Below are positions 29,869 through 40,794 of a stretch of DNA of 64,000 nucleotides, one piece after another. The position numbers and the translations under genes were made by a program. The notes beneath the pieces were generated by a model. It worked only from the letters and a program-made list of their open reading frames with translations, was not told where the DNA came from and ran no database searches. The stretch comes from Bacteroidales bacterium. Lineage in GTDB: Bacteria; Bacteroidota; Bacteroidia; Bacteroidales; Muribaculaceae. The stretch is taken from contig JAAVFW010000002.1 of NCBI GenBank assembly GCA_014800535.1, forward strand, positions 66,651-130,650. Direction: 5' to 3'. Position 1 is the first letter of the stretch. The number at the start of each line of letters is the position of its first letter.

Positions 29869-32718
29869 TCAATCAGTGAGTTCTGTTCCCATTTCCTGAC
29901 CTTTGCGTGTCATTGGAATACCTTCTTTCATCCATTTCGGCATTGGCGCACCTTGCAGATAATGGTCGAAGAATTGTTGAAGTCTGATTGTGATATCCTT
30001 GCGGTTCTTGCGGTCGCGGATGTTGTGTTCCTCGCCGTTGTAGTTCAGCATCCAGACGGGTTTGTTAAGGCGTCGGAGTGCCATGAACAATTCAATTCCC
30101 TGATACCAGGGCACTGCTCCGTCGTTGTCGTTGTGCATGATGAGAAGCGGTGTCTCAACACGGTTGGCGTGGAAGACGGGTGAGTTGGCGATGTATAGTT
30201 CGGGAGCTTCCCAGAGGTTACGTCCGATTCGGCTCTGTCCCATCTCATATTGACCCTGGCGTGAGTCGCCGGTGCCCCAGCGGATACCACCGAAAGCAGA
30301 GGTCATGTTGGCCACGGGAGCTCCTGAGCCGGCGCAGGCGAACATGTTAGTGCGTGTCACAAGATAGGCAGTCTGATAGCCGCCCCAGCTTTGACCGTCG
30401 ATTCCGATGCGTTCCTTGTCAATCCAGGGGTAACGGTCGCACATAGCTTCCGCTCCGGAGCATACATAATTGTAGGCACATTCACCCGGCACTCCGGCTG
30501 TGTAATGAATGTCCGGCACGAAGACCACATATCCACGGCTTACGTAGAAGGGGTAGTTGACCCAGCTCCATGACGGTTCCATCGTGTAGTGGGTGTAGAG
30601 TTCCTGAGAGCCTCTTTCATAGAAGACGCAAAGCATGGGATATTTCTTTTCGGGGTCGAAGTCGTCGGGCACATAAAGCACACCTTCGGCTTCTTTGCCG
30701 TTGTAGGCACGCCATTTTTCAAGGCGGGCGGTACCCCAGCGGTAGTCTTTCATCTGAGGATTGGCATCACTGAGGCGTATGCTTTTCTTGAAGTCAGTGC
30801 CTCGGCTCATCCAGATGTCGGGAGATGTGCTGAAGTTGGCTTTCTGCCAGGAATAGACGGGTGCATCTTTGGCCTTGCGCACCTGACGGAAACTGTAGGT
30901 GTCGAGGTCTTTGACAGAAGGAGCCTGCGCGGTGCCGATTTTCATGATGGCAAGACCGGTGCGTTTGTCGCCGTTGTCGAAGACACTGAGGAGCACTTCG
31001 TCGCCGTTGTTGAAGAAGCGTTTTTCCGGGTCGGTCTTAATGTAGCGGAAAGAAAGATTATTCTTTTTGCCATAGCCGGCAGTTACGTTGACCGGTTTTT
31101 CGACACCTTTGGGGTCGAGCTGCCAAACGTCATATTTGTCGTAGACAAGTATATACCGGTCGTCGGGACCCCATCCCATCAGGCCTACGGCAGGTGATTC
31201 CATGGGGTGGTCGTCGTCGATATCCCATACAGCTTCAGGCACATCTGACGATACGTTTCTCTGCTCGCCGGTCGCAATATCGTAGACGTAATAGTCTCTG
31301 TCGGCAAACCAGATTACATATTTCCCTTTGGGAGAAAGTTCGGCATTCTCTTTGGAGATTTTGCCAACGTATTTGTTTTCGCCGTTATTGAGATTGACAA
31401 GACTGATGTCTTCTTTGGCGAAATAGTCCCATTGCTGGCTTACGATAAGCTCGGTGGGGTCTGTAATCATTGCCCATTCCCCTTCCCATTCGTCGGGTGC
31501 CCAGACTGTTGCAAGTCGGTTATCGCTCAGAAGGCGGGAGTCGCCTGACTGGAGGTCGATGAGAGCGGGGTAAGTTTTTTTGCGCAATTTTTCGAGCATC
31601 TTTTTCTCCTGCGGGGGAGTGTAGGGAGCGTCCCAACGCCAGATGTCGAGGTCGGCGCGTTCGAAGTCGACGATAGTGGTGTCATCGGGAGCCACCTGCG
31701 GCGCCACACCGACAATCAGACGTTTCCCGGAGCGGGAGAAGACGGGCTGACTATATTGGTTGGGGTATAAATCTTCACCTTTCGATTTCTTCATCAGCTC
31801 TTTCCACTTTGCCATTGCTTCCGGATTGTTTGAGCGCGGACGCGAATAGTGAGCGTGGTTGCCGGTGGAGAAGTGAAGAGGGAAGGTCTTCACAACGGGT
31901 TTTGCGCTGAGGTCGACATAAAAGACTTCACCTTTCAGAGTGCCGCTTTTCAGGGTGTCGGACGAGGCGACAAAGGCGAGTCTGTCGTTGGTGTCGCTGA
32001 AAACCGGAGCTCCGTAAAAAGCTTTGGTGCTGTCGAGGGTTGTCGTGAGGTTTTCAGGAAGATAAATAACCGCAGCAGAGTTGACAGTTATTGTGTCATC
32101 GTCGGTTTTGTTAACAGTGTAGGCAAGTTTTCTTCCGTCTTTAGAGAAAGCGTAATGTTTCACAAAGGGGATCTCTTTTGTCTCACCGTTTTCAAGGTTT
32201 TTGACAATGAGCGGTTTGCCTGCCTCTTTGTTTTTAAGGTCCTTAGGTTTGATATAGGTTGTGTCACAACTTTGGTAAGCAACCCATTTTCCACCTTTTT
32301 CAGCCGTTTTAAAATTGATGACGTTGGCAGTTTTCTCAACCTTTCCCGTCTTTAGGTTAATGATGGCAATAGAGTCTTGAGGGAGGTCAAAATCTTTCTT
32401 TTTGTCGATTTTGGCCTGACGCTTCACTTTGAAAACGGGTTGGATTGTTGCAACTGCCCACTGGCCGTCAGCAGTGAATTTGGGGTTGTTGCCACGTTCA
32501 ATGGCAATTTTCTTGCCGGTGCGTGTATTATAGATATACAGTGTGCCGTCACCTTCCTGAGGGTTGACATTGTAGGCACCCCATTCACCGTTGAGCGAGA
32601 ATTGATGGTTGATCACACCTTTCCAGTCGTCAAAGGAGGTGTGATCAAGAATCTTCTTCTCACCGTATGCTCCGGCTGCCAATCCGAGAGCTAAGGTTCC
32701 GATGATAAAATGTTTCAT
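29869..32718 (-). CDS. S9 family peptidase
   Basis: signal peptide; IGIDGQSWGGYQTAYL nucleophile elbow; LLIMHNDNDGAVPWYQGIELF; GEEHNI. Confidence 0.88.
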   Translation of the reverse strand: MKHFIIGTLALGLAAGAYGEKKILDHTSFDDWKGVINHQFSLNGEWGAYNVNPQEGDGTLYIYNTRTGKKIAIERGNNPKFTADGQWAVATIQPVFKVKRQAKIDKKKDFDLPQDSIAIINLKTGKVEKTANVINFKTAEKGGKWVAYQSCDTTYIKPKDLKNKEAGKPLIVKNLENGETKEIPFVKHYAFSKDGRKLAYTVNKTDDDTITVNSAAVIYLPENLTTTLDSTKAFYGAPVFSDTNDRLAFVASSDTLKSGTLKGEVFYVDLSAKPVVKTFPLHFSTGNHAHYSRPRSNNPEAMAKWKELMKKSKGEDLYPNQYSQPVFSRSGKRLIVGVAPQVAPDDTTIVDFERADLDIWRWDAPYTPPQEKKMLEKLRKKTYPALIDLQSGDSRLLSDNRLATVWAPDEWEGEWAMITDPTELIVSQQWDYFAKEDISLVNLNNGENKYVGKISKENAELSPKGKYVIWFADRDYYVYDIATGEQRNVSSDVPEAVWDIDDDHPMESPAVGLMGWGPDDRYILVYDKYDVWQLDPKGVEKPVNVTAGYGKKNNLSFRYIKTDPEKRFFNNGDEVLLSVFDNGDKRTGLAIMKIGTAQAPSVKDLDTYSFRQVRKAKDAPVYSWQKANFSTSPDIWMSRGTDFKKSIRLSDANPQMKDYRWGTARLEKWRAYNGKEAEGVLYVPDDFDPEKKYPMLCVFYERGSQELYTHYTMEPSWSWVNYPFYVSRGYVVFVPDIHYTAGVPGECAYNYVCSGAEAMCDRYPWIDKERIGIDGQSWGGYQTAYLVTRTNMFACAGSGAPVANMTSAFGGIRWGTGDSRQGQYEMGQSRIGRNLWEAPELYIANSPVFHANRVETPLLIMHNDNDGAVPWYQGIELFMALRRLNKPVWMLNYNGEEHNIRDRKNRKDITIRLQQFFDHYLQGAPMPKWMKEGIPMTRKGQEMGTELTD

Positions 32719-32758
32719 AGTTAAGCTAAATAAATGTCAGGCACAGTGTGCCCGGTAA

Positions 32759-33967
32759 TTATACATTGTGGAGGTCATGTCCCATGCGCTCCTTTTTTGT
32801 GTGCATGTAGAAGCGGTTGTATTCGTTCGGCTCAATTTCGATTGGAACGTTTTCTACGATTTCCATGCCGTAGCCTTCAAGTCCGATTCTCTTCACCGGG
32901 TTGTTGGTCATCAGTCGCATCTTCTTGATTCCAAGATTATGCAGAATGTTGGCCCCCACACCGTAGTCACGTTCGTCGGCCTTATGTCCGAGGTGGAGGT
33001 TCGCATCGACGGTGTCGAGACCTTCTTCCTGGAGTTTATAGGCTTTTATCTTATCCATGAGTCCGATTCCGCGTCCTTCCTGATTAAGATAAATGATAGC
33101 TCCGCGACCCTCTTTTTCAATCATTTCCATTGCTTTGTGGAGCTGTTCGCCACATTCGCAACGTTTTGAGCCGAAGATATCGCCTGTCATGCAGGAGCTA
33201 TGCACTCTCACCAGCACCGGATTTCCGTCGGCGACATCACCTTTTATGAGGGCGATATGTTCGAGGTTGTTATCTTTCTGTCGGAATGGAATCAGACGGA
33301 AGTCACCGTAGGAGGTGGGCATATTCACCTCTTCTCCTCTTTCGACAAGGGAGTCGTGGTTGATGCGATATTCGATCAGGTCGCGAATACTTACGAGTTT
33401 CAACCCCCATTCGTCGGCACGTTTACGAAGTTCCGGAAGGCGAGCCATGGAACCGTCGTCGCTCATTATCTCCATGAGAGCCGCCACGGGTTCAAGACCT
33501 GCAAGGCGAGCGAAGTCGACAGCCGCCTCAGTGTGGCCGCAACGCTGGAGGACACCGCGGTTCTGGGCGTAAAGCGGGTTGATATGACCGGGACGTCCGA
33601 AGGTTGCTGCGGTTGAAAGGGGGTCGGCAAGCGCGCGTATTGTAGCGGCGCGGTCCTGAATGGATACTCCTGTTGAACACCCTTCGAGTTTATCGACAGT
33701 CACGGTGAACGGTGTGCCGAGAACAGAGGTGTTGTCATCAACCTGTTTGTCGAGTTCAAGCTCCTTACAGCGGTCGATGGTCAGCGGAACGCACAGAACG
33801 CCGCGTGCGTTTTTCAACATGAAGTTTACGTCTTCAGGTGTGATTTTCTCTGCGGCAATAATGAGGTCTCCTTCGTTTTCGCGGTCTTCATCGTCAACTA
33901 CAACAATAAATTTACCGTTGCGGAAATCTTCGATTGCTTCTTCTATGGTGTCGAGTTTAATGTCCAT
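32759..33967 (-). CDS. ribBA: bifunctional DHBP synthase / GTP cyclohydrolase II
   Basis: [19 protein letters not shown] (RibB) and [44 protein letters not shown] (RibA). Confidence 0.96.
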   Translation of the reverse strand: MDIKLDTIEEAIEDFRNGKFIVVVDDEDRENEGDLIIAAEKITPEDVNFMLKNARGVLCVPLTIDRCKELELDKQVDDNTSVLGTPFTVTVDKLEGCSTGVSIQDRAATIRALADPLSTAATFGRPGHINPLYAQNRGVLQRCGHTEAAVDFARLAGLEPVAALMEIMSDDGSMARLPELRKRADEWGLKLVSIRDLIEYRINHDSLVERGEEVNMPTSYGDFRLIPFRQKDNNLEHIALIKGDVADGNPVLVRVHSSCMTGDIFGSKRCECGEQLHKAMEMIEKEGRGAIIYLNQEGRGIGLMDKIKAYKLQEEGLDTVDANLHLGHKADERDYGVGANILHNLGIKKMRLMTNNPVKRIGLEGYGMEIVENVPIEIEPNEYNRFYMHTKKERMGHDLHNV

Positions 33968-34086
33968 TTTTTTAGATTGGATATTTAGTCGTTATTTTAT
34001 AATGTCGGTAACTGTTAAAAATGATTTAAAGAAGAATTTAACAGGTTTTAAATGTTAATTTTTTAAATCTTAGTTTTAACGGTTGC

Positions 34087-34632
34087 TTAAGAGTTTTCTT
34101 TCTTTCGGAAAATGGAAAAGTTGACGCTCCCGTAGGTGCGTTGTTCCATGAATCCCGGGAGAGCGGAGAAGTCATGGTTTCGGCTGTGTTCGACAATTAC
34201 GAGCGACCCCGGAGCGACAGCTTTCGATTCGAGAATGAGGTTTGGAATTTCAGCGAATCGCGTGTGGTCGTAAGGAGGGTCGGCGAAAACGATGTCGAAG
34301 GGGGCGGTGCAGGAGGTGAGAAATTTGAAGACGTCGCCTCGCACAAGACGCAGAATGTTGTCGCCGAGTTTTTCTTTGACGCTTCGAATGAAGTTAGACT
34401 GTGTCGAGGCCTGTTCGACGGCAGTGCATGCAGTTGCACCGCGAGAGACAAATTCCCAGCTGACAGCACCGGTTCCGGCAAACAAATCGAGCACTTTCTT
34501 TCCTTCAATGTCTTCGATATTTTCGATTACATTGAAGATGTTTTCGCGTGCAAAATCTGTTGTCGGGCGAGCTGTGATGTTTTTCGGCACGTCAAATCTT
34601 CTTCGTCCGTATTTTCCTCTGATTATTCTCAT
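34087..34632 (-). CDS. rsmD: 16S rRNA (guanine966-N2)-methyltransferase
   Basis: MRIIRGKYGRRRFDVPKNITARPTTDFARENIFNVI; LDLFAGTGAVSWEFVSRGA; FDIVFADPPYD. Confidence 0.93.
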   Translation of the reverse strand: MRIIRGKYGRRRFDVPKNITARPTTDFARENIFNVIENIEDIEGKKVLDLFAGTGAVSWEFVSRGATACTAVEQASTQSNFIRSVKEKLGDNILRLVRGDVFKFLTSCTAPFDIVFADPPYDHTRFAEIPNLILESKAVAPGSLVIVEHSRNHDFSALPGFMEQRTYGSVNFSIFRKKENS

Positions 34633-35396
34633 TTCTCACTGTGGATGGTTACTGTGTGAAAATACTGTCGTGCAAATTCCGCGAGGTTTCCGATTGCTTC
34701 CGGGTGTTTTCCGTTGATGTGTATCTCGACTTCCGGACCTGACATTGAGTAGACGTCGAGGAGATTGAAAAGACGGTAGGCGAGGTCGGTCGGAGTCTGC
34801 CATTTCTGGGTGGATGCGCTCACAAGATTGTCGCCGGAGATAAGAATAAGGTCGGCGTCGGCATTTCTGACGGTAATGTAGAGGCGGGCTGTAGCCCCTC
34901 CTTTTCTGAATTGGTCAAATCTGCGCATCAGGTGGCTTCGGAATTTAGCTCCGGGAAAGGTTCGTGCAAGAAAACTCTTGAGACCCGGAGTGAGAAAGAA
35001 GAGAGCTGTCACACCGCCGACGTCTTCGCGCATGATGTCTTCCGGGAGCACGTTGTTGTAGATGTCGGTGAAGAAAGATGCGGGGTCTTCTTCTTGCTCC
35101 AGAATCGCGGTGGGCACAAAGATGGTGCGGGGAGTTTCAATGACTATCTGGGCGGAATAATCGTCAAGAACAGACGGATTGTCGTAGATGCTGTCTTCAA
35201 TTTTGTCGAGCAACGATTCTTCCGACACGTCCCATTGCTGAGAAAGCAAGATGCGGCGGGCCGGCTCATCGCTATGGCGAATGTGGAGTCCGGCAAATAT
35301 CCCGTTGCGAGAGATATTGACAATGAGTTGCCATTGACCGGTGTCGGAATAGTCCGGTCCGTTGTTCTTTCTGTTGCTTTCCATAATCTTTTGCAA
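34629..35396 (-). CDS. DUF3822 family protein
   Basis: 255 aa, overlaps rsmD by 4 bp; DUF3822-like sequence (VETPRTIFVPTAIL) and context. Confidence 0.65.
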   Translation of the reverse strand: MQKIMESNRKNNGPDYSDTGQWQLIVNISRNGIFAGLHIRHSDEPARRILLSQQWDVSEESLLDKIEDSIYDNPSVLDDYSAQIVIETPRTIFVPTAILEQEEDPASFFTDIYNNVLPEDIMREDVGGVTALFFLTPGLKSFLARTFPGAKFRSHLMRRFDQFRKGGATARLYITVRNADADLILISGDNLVSASTQKWQTPTDLAYRLFNLLDVYSMSGPEVEIHINGKHPEAIGNLAEFARQYFHTVTIHSEK

Positions 35397-35508
35397 AGAT
35401 AAGCATTTTTGCAGATTAAAAAAAATGGTGTAAAAACAGTTTTTTAGTTTTTAGCGGTTGAGGAGAATTGATTAATTTTACATTCAGTTTTAAATTGAAA
35501 AGGTCGAG

Positions 35509-36852
35509 ATGAATCTTAATAAGGAAATACTTCGTCTTTCTCTTCCGGCAATCGTAAGCAATATTACAGTTCCTCTGTTGGGGCTGTCAGATACCGCTAT
35601 TTCGGGTCATCTTGGACGACCTGAGTTTATAGCCGCCATAGCTGTTGCTTCGATGATGCTGAATGTGGCTTTCTGGCTGTTTGGTTTTCTTAGGATGGGC
35701 ACAACGGGTCTGACAGCTGAGGCCTTTGGTGCGTCAGACAACCGTCGCATCCTGTCGGTGCTGATGCGGTCGGTTTTAATCGCTCTGACGGTGGGTGTGC
35801 TGTTTGTAATCTTAAGACGACCGATGGCAGAAATACTGCTTGATTTTGTCGGTGCTGAGAGAGGTGTGAGGGAGTTGGCGTTGGAGTATTATCTGTTGTG
35901 TATTTTCGGTGCGCCGGCGTTGCTGTCGACAATGTCGTTTAACGGATGGTTTGTCGGGATGCAGTCGACGTTTACAGCGATGATTGTCTCTATCTCGGTC
36001 AACGTGATCAACATAGCGTTGAGCTTGCTTTTCGTGTTTGTGTTCGACATGGGATTTATCGGTGTGGGGTGGGGCACACTGATAGCGCAATGGATCGGTC
36101 TGTTGATAGCCGCAGTGCTTTTTGTGAGATTCCTCCGGCGTCATGACACACATGTCGGAGAGGGGAATCTTCTGAGGGGAGGGTTTGCAAAGTTTTTTCG
36201 GGTCAATACCAATTTGTTTTTCCGGTCGGCTTGTGTGATGATGGTGTCAATGAGTGTGACGGCTGCCGGGGCGCGTCTTGGCTCGGTCACACTTGCTGCC
36301 AATGCGGTTATGATGCAGTTTTTTGTATTTTTCTCATATTTTATGGATGGGTTTGCCTTCACCGGTGAGGCTCTGACGGGAAGATTCAGCGGAGCCGGAG
36401 ATTTTGTCATGCTTCGTCGCTCTGTGAGACAGCTGCTCGTGTGGTCGGCAGGGATGGCTCTTTCTTTTTTTCTTATCTACTTTTTCGGATTGCATGCGAT
36501 AACGTCGTTTATAACCGATGATGTTTTGGTGATTGATGAAGTGATGAGATATAAGGTTTGGGTTGTATTGATTCCTATGCTGACTGTCGCCGCTTTTATT
36601 TTCGATGGCTTTTTCATCGGACTTACGCGCACGGGAGTGATGCTGCTGTTCACTGCACTGGCCGGAGTAATATTTTTCGTGGCAGGCGATTTTTCAATAG
36701 GGTTTTCAGATAGCGGGGGATTGATTTTTCACACTTCGCCCGATAATAACCGTTTGTGGGGAGGTTTTCTGGCTTATCTATTGTTCAGGGGAGTTTCGCT
36801 TGCAGCCGCGTTACCTTTTTATCTTAAAAAATTAAATACTGAGAGAAAATGA
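35509..36852 (+). CDS. MATE family efflux transporter (DinF-like)
   Basis: ILRLSLPAIVSNITVPLLGLSDTAISGHLG; multi-TM. Confidence 0.92.
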   Translation: MNLNKEILRLSLPAIVSNITVPLLGLSDTAISGHLGRPEFIAAIAVASMMLNVAFWLFGFLRMGTTGLTAEAFGASDNRRILSVLMRSVLIALTVGVLFVILRRPMAEILLDFVGAERGVRELALEYYLLCIFGAPALLSTMSFNGWFVGMQSTFTAMIVSISVNVINIALSLLFVFVFDMGFIGVGWGTLIAQWIGLLIAAVLFVRFLRRHDTHVGEGNLLRGGFAKFFRVNTNLFFRSACVMMVSMSVTAAGARLGSVTLAANAVMMQFFVFFSYFMDGFAFTGEALTGRFSGAGDFVMLRRSVRQLLVWSAGMALSFFLIYFFGLHAITSFITDDVLVIDEVMRYKVWVVLIPMLTVAAFIFDGFFIGLTRTGVMLLFTALAGVIFFVAGDFSIGFSDSGGLIFHTSPDNNRLWGGFLAYLLFRGVSLAAALPFYLKKLNTERK

Positions 36853-37715
36853 TTGGTTTTGTAAATGCTAAAATAAACATAGGTCTAAACATAGTCGGTC
36901 GGCGGCCGGATGGGTATCATAATCTAAACACTCTTTTTTATCCGATTGGGAAGAGAGCGGGTTTGCCTGATTCGCCTTCGCCTTTCGGAGATATACTTGA
37001 AATTATTCCGGGTGAGGAGCGGTTTACGTTTTACGGCAGGGAGATAGATATACCTCAGGAGAAGAATCTTGTTGTCAAGGCTTATCGTCTTTTCTCTGAG
37101 GAGATGAGAAGAAAAGGATTAGGAGATGTTTCATTTCAGGTTTCGCTCGACAAGCATCTCCCTGACGGGGCCGGCATCGGAGGTGGGAGTGCCGATGCTT
37201 CGTTTGTACTGACTCTTCTGAATGGTCTTTGTGACAATCCTTTTTCACAGTCGGAGTTGCTGTCGATGGCTGTGAGATTGGGGGCTGATTGTCCTTTTTT
37301 TATAATCAATACTCCATGTTATGCCGAGGGAATCGGAGAGGAGCTTACGCCGGTTGATATCGATTTGTCGACGTATCATATTCTTTTGGTGAAGCCCAAT
37401 GTCTATGTGTCGACGGCTGAGGCGTTTGCCGGTGTTAAGCCGCATGTAGCGGCTGAGCCTTTGAAGGAATTGATAAAGCTCCCTGTCGAGGATTGGCAGG
37501 GGAGAATAGTCAATGACTTTGAGCCGGCGATCATACGCAATCATCCGGTGGTTGGAGAGGTTAAGTCGATGATGCTCGGTTGCGGTGCGGTCTATGCTTC
37601 AATGACGGGGAGTGGTTCGTCGGTCTATGGTCTTTTCGCCAATCAAACTGATATGACGGGCTGTGGCGAAGAGGTTATGAAGCGGATGTCGGATGCCATT
37701 GTCAGATTCGTTTAG
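36849..37715 (+). CDS. ispE: 4-(cytidine 5'-diphospho)-2-C-methyl-D-erythritol kinase
   Basis: AKINIGLNIVGRRPDGYHNLNTLFYPI; LPDGAGIGGGSADASFVL; MTGSGSSVYGLF. Confidence 0.95.
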   Translation: MIGFVNAKINIGLNIVGRRPDGYHNLNTLFYPIGKRAGLPDSPSPFGDILEIIPGEERFTFYGREIDIPQEKNLVVKAYRLFSEEMRRKGLGDVSFQVSLDKHLPDGAGIGGGSADASFVLTLLNGLCDNPFSQSELLSMAVRLGADCPFFIINTPCYAEGIGEELTPVDIDLSTYHILLVKPNVYVSTAEAFAGVKPHVAAEPLKELIKLPVEDWQGRIVNDFEPAIIRNHPVVGEVKSMMLGCGAVYASMTGSGSSVYGLFANQTDMTGCGEEVMKRMSDAIVRFV

Positions 37716-37905
37716 AGGTCAAAAATTATCATTCTTAAAATTAAGTAAACAGATAGGCTTTCGGATTGTTAATATAATAGAAAGAATGGTAAATATGGTG
37801 ACCTTGGGGATTCCGGAGGGTTGAGATTATTGCACTGCGGTGTTTTTTTTGGCGCGATATTTGCTGTTTTTAAGGAGAAAATTAGCTTGCTTAAAAGATT
37901 ATATC

Positions 37906-38502
37906 ATGACAAATAAAGAAGATAAACGACCGGAAGAGGTTGTTGATAATGTTGCAGAAGAACTCAACGAAAACCCTGAAGCTGAGGCTGAGACACTTGA
38001 GGCATCGGCTGATGCTGAATTGGAAAACATGACTCCTGAGGAGAAATTGCAGAAGGAGATTGACGACCTTAAGGCAGCGGTTGAGAAGGAGAAGAAGGAA
38101 TATCTTTTCCTTATGGCTGAATTTGATAATTATAGAAAACGCACAATTCGGGAAAAATCCGATATTATCAGAAATGCGTCGGAACAGGCGTTTAAGGGTT
38201 TGCTTCCGATAGTCGATGATTTCGAGCGCGGACTGAAGGCGTCGGAGGATACAGATGATGCCAAGTCAGTGAGAGAAGGTCTTGAGCTGATTCATAATAA
38301 GCTTGTGAAATACATGGAGCAGAATGGTGTCAAGGCAATGGATTTATCTGACGGTGAGTTTGATGCCGATAAGCATGAGGCAATCGCGTCAGTACCTGCC
38401 CCGGAGGAGGATAAGAAAGGGAAGATTCTCGACACTGTCGAAAAGGGTTATATGATTAACGATAAGGTTCTCCGCCATGCGAAAGTGGTGGTCGGCCAAT
38501 AA
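37906..38502 (+). CDS. grpE: nucleotide exchange factor GrpE
   Basis: likely start MTNKEDKRPEE at 37906; FLMAEFDNYRKRTIREK; GLLPIVDDFERGL; HEAIASVPAPEEDKKGKILDTVEKGYMINDKVLRHAKVVVGQ. Confidence 0.95.
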   Translation: MTNKEDKRPEEVVDNVAEELNENPEAEAETLEASADAELENMTPEEKLQKEIDDLKAAVEKEKKEYLFLMAEFDNYRKRTIREKSDIIRNASEQAFKGLLPIVDDFERGLKASEDTDDAKSVREGLELIHNKLVKYMEQNGVKAMDLSDGEFDADKHEAIASVPAPEEDKKGKILDTVEKGYMINDKVLRHAKVVVGQ

Positions 38503-38529
38503 TTAAGAAAGTATTAGACTATATCTGTT

Positions 38530-39729
38530 ATGGCTGAAAAGAGAGATTATTATGAGGTGCTGGGTGTCAAGAAAGATGCCACAGCCGACGAAATAAAGAA
38601 GGCCTATCGAAAGATGGCGATAAAGTATCATCCTGATAAGAATCCGGGTGATAAGGAGGCCGAAGAGAAATTCAAGGAGGCTGCCGAGGCTTATGACGTA
38701 TTGAGCGACTCTGAGAAACGTGCGAAGTATGACCGTTTCGGACACAACATGGGTCCGCAAGGATTTGGTGGCGGCTCATACAGTGGCGGCGGCTTCGGTG
38801 GTTTCGGAGGGGGAATGTCGATGGAAGATATTTTCGCTCAGTTCGGTGATATTTTCGGCGATGTAGGAGGCTTCAGCGGTTTCGGCAGCGGTGGTTCGCG
38901 TCGTCAGGCCCGTAAGCGTGTAAACAAGGGTTCAGACCTTCGAATCACTGTCAAGGTGACACTAAAGGATGTGATGAATGGTGTCGACAAGAAGCTGAAG
39001 ATACCGCGCTTTGTGGCATGCGAACATTGCAAGGGAACAGGCGCAAAGGATGGCACAGCCTTCAAGACTTGTGAAAGATGTCATGGCACAGGGTATATCC
39101 ACACTGTTCAGCAGTCGTTTATGGGTCCGATTGAGACTCAATCGGTTTGTCCTGATTGTAATGGCGAAGGAAAGATTATATCAGAGAAGTGTAGTTATTG
39201 TGGAGGCTCAGGCATAGAGAAGAAGGAAGAAATCGTGGAATTTCACATTCCGGCCGGAGTTGAAGATGGAATGACTCTTACACTTCGAGGTCAGGGTAAT
39301 GCTCCGCGTCATGGCGGTGTCAACGGCGATCTTCTCATCGTCATTCAGGAAGAGAAGGACAGTGAGCTGATTCGTGAGGGTGACGATCTAATCTATAATC
39401 TGATGCTTGATTTCCCGACCGCTGCGCTCGGTGGTTCAGCTGAGATTCCGATGGTAGACGGAAGGGCTAAGGTTAAGATTGCTCCCGGCACACAGCCCGG
39501 TAAGGTGCTTCGTCTGCGTGGAAAGGGTCTGCCAAGAATGAATTCTTCCGCCCGCGGTGATCTCCTTGTTAATGTAATGGTTTATGTGCCTGAAAACTTG
39601 TCGGATACAGAGAAGAGTGCAATCGAAAGTCTGAAAGGTTCTTCCAATATCGAGCCGACAGAATCGACCTCAAAACGCATATTCTCGCGTTTGAGACACA
39701 TTTTCAATAAAGAAAACAGAGGTGTCTAA
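38530..39729 (+). CDS. dnaJ: chaperone DnaJ
   Basis: [36 protein letters not shown]; Gly-rich linker; four CxxCxGxG-type repeats. Confidence 0.98.
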   Translation: MAEKRDYYEVLGVKKDATADEIKKAYRKMAIKYHPDKNPGDKEAEEKFKEAAEAYDVLSDSEKRAKYDRFGHNMGPQGFGGGSYSGGGFGGFGGGMSMEDIFAQFGDIFGDVGGFSGFGSGGSRRQARKRVNKGSDLRITVKVTLKDVMNGVDKKLKIPRFVACEHCKGTGAKDGTAFKTCERCHGTGYIHTVQQSFMGPIETQSVCPDCNGEGKIISEKCSYCGGSGIEKKEEIVEFHIPAGVEDGMTLTLRGQGNAPRHGGVNGDLLIVIQEEKDSELIREGDDLIYNLMLDFPTAALGGSAEIPMVDGRAKVKIAPGTQPGKVLRLRGKGLPRMNSSARGDLLVNVMVYVPENLSDTEKSAIESLKGSSNIEPTESTSKRIFSRLRHIFNKENRGV

Positions 39730-39827
39730 GCGACACTCCGAATCATTTTCGACAAGAAATAAATTCGGCAAGAAATACTCCAGGAAATAAATAAATCTTG
39801 GAAATAGTTAGATTCGGTAAGAAAAAA

Positions 39828-39874
39828 AGTAGCGGAGGGGGAAACGCACTCATGGCGTTTCCCCCTCCGTTACT
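39828..39874. terminator. strong terminator hairpin downstream of dnaJ
   Basis: AGTAgCGGAGGGGGAAACGC-N7-GCGTTTCCCCCTCCGtTACT. Confidence 0.8.
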
Positions 39875-39978
39875 TTATTCCCCCTGCTTCAAAACTCAGA
39901 ATCGTCCGGTGAGTTTTATATGGGGGTATGGTCTCATCGTTTGAATGATTGACCTAAGATGGTGGAAATGTTTCTTAT

Positions 39979-40794
39979 TTACTCAATTGAGAGATACTGT
40001 TCGTCGGTAACAGGTTCAAGCCATACGTTTTCAGATTCTTCACCGGGCACTGCGAATGCCAGATGTGCGAACCATGAATCTTTGGCAGCTCCATGCCAGT
40101 GTTTGACGTTGGCGGGGATATGAATTACTGTGCCGGGAAGAATCTCAATGGCCGGTTTCCCTTCTTCCTGATACCAGCCGCGACCTGCGACTCCCACAAG
40201 CATTTGTCCACCACCTTTTTCAGCCTTATGAATGTGCCAGTTGTTGCGGCATCCCGGCTCAAAGGTGACATTTGCAAACGGAATCTGAGAGTCTGAAACC
40301 TGAGCGAGATAGCTGTTGCCGATGAAGTATTTCGCGTAGGCTGTGTTGGGTTCGCCGATAGGGAATATCATCTGACGCTGAAAAGCAGCTTTAGCGTCTT
40401 CTCCCTTAATGTCATCATTCCATACGTCTTTGGCAAGTCGGAATGCTGCCCAGGCCTTGGGCCAACCTGCGTAAAATGCTATATGGGTGATTATCTCTGC
40501 GGCTTCTGTCCGGGTGATTCCGTTTTTCTTTGCCTCCTGAAGATGGAAAGTAAGCGAACTATCGGTTATACCCTGAGAGATGAGAGAGGTGATTGTGACC
40601 AAACTGCGGTCACGCAGAGACAGGAGGTCGTTTCTGCTCCATACCTCTCCGAAGAGGATGTCGTCGTTGAGGTGAGCGAACTCAGGAGCAAACTCACCAA
40701 GTGCATCGTGTCCTGCTGTCTGAACTATTTTTGTCTGTGCCATAAGATTGAAAATGTTGACTAAGCTTATAAGTATTATTATTACTCGTCTCAT
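39979..40794 (-). CDS. secreted carboxymuconolactone decarboxylase-cupin fusion
   Basis: signal peptide MRRVIIILISLVNIFNLMAQ; AEIITHIAFYAGWPKAWAAF (CMD); FEPGCRNNWHIHKAEKGGGQMLVGVAGRGWYQ...HIPANVKHWHGA (cupin). Confidence 0.8.
   Translation of the reverse strand: MRRVIIILISLVNIFNLMAQTKIVQTAGHDALGEFAPEFAHLNDDILFGEVWSRNDLLSLRDRSLVTITSLISQGITDSSLTFHLQEAKKNGITRTEAAEIITHIAFYAGWPKAWAAFRLAKDVWNDDIKGEDAKAAFQRQMIFPIGEPNTAYAKYFIGNSYLAQVSDSQIPFANVTFEPGCRNNWHIHKAEKGGGQMLVGVAGRGWYQEEGKPAIEILPGTVIHIPANVKHWHGAAKDSWFAHLAFAVPGEESENVWLEPVTDEQYLSIE

Noticed and set aside
30589-31197. 202-aa plus-strand ORF opposite the S9 peptidase
   Set aside because: Antisense shadow ORF with no recognisable domain.
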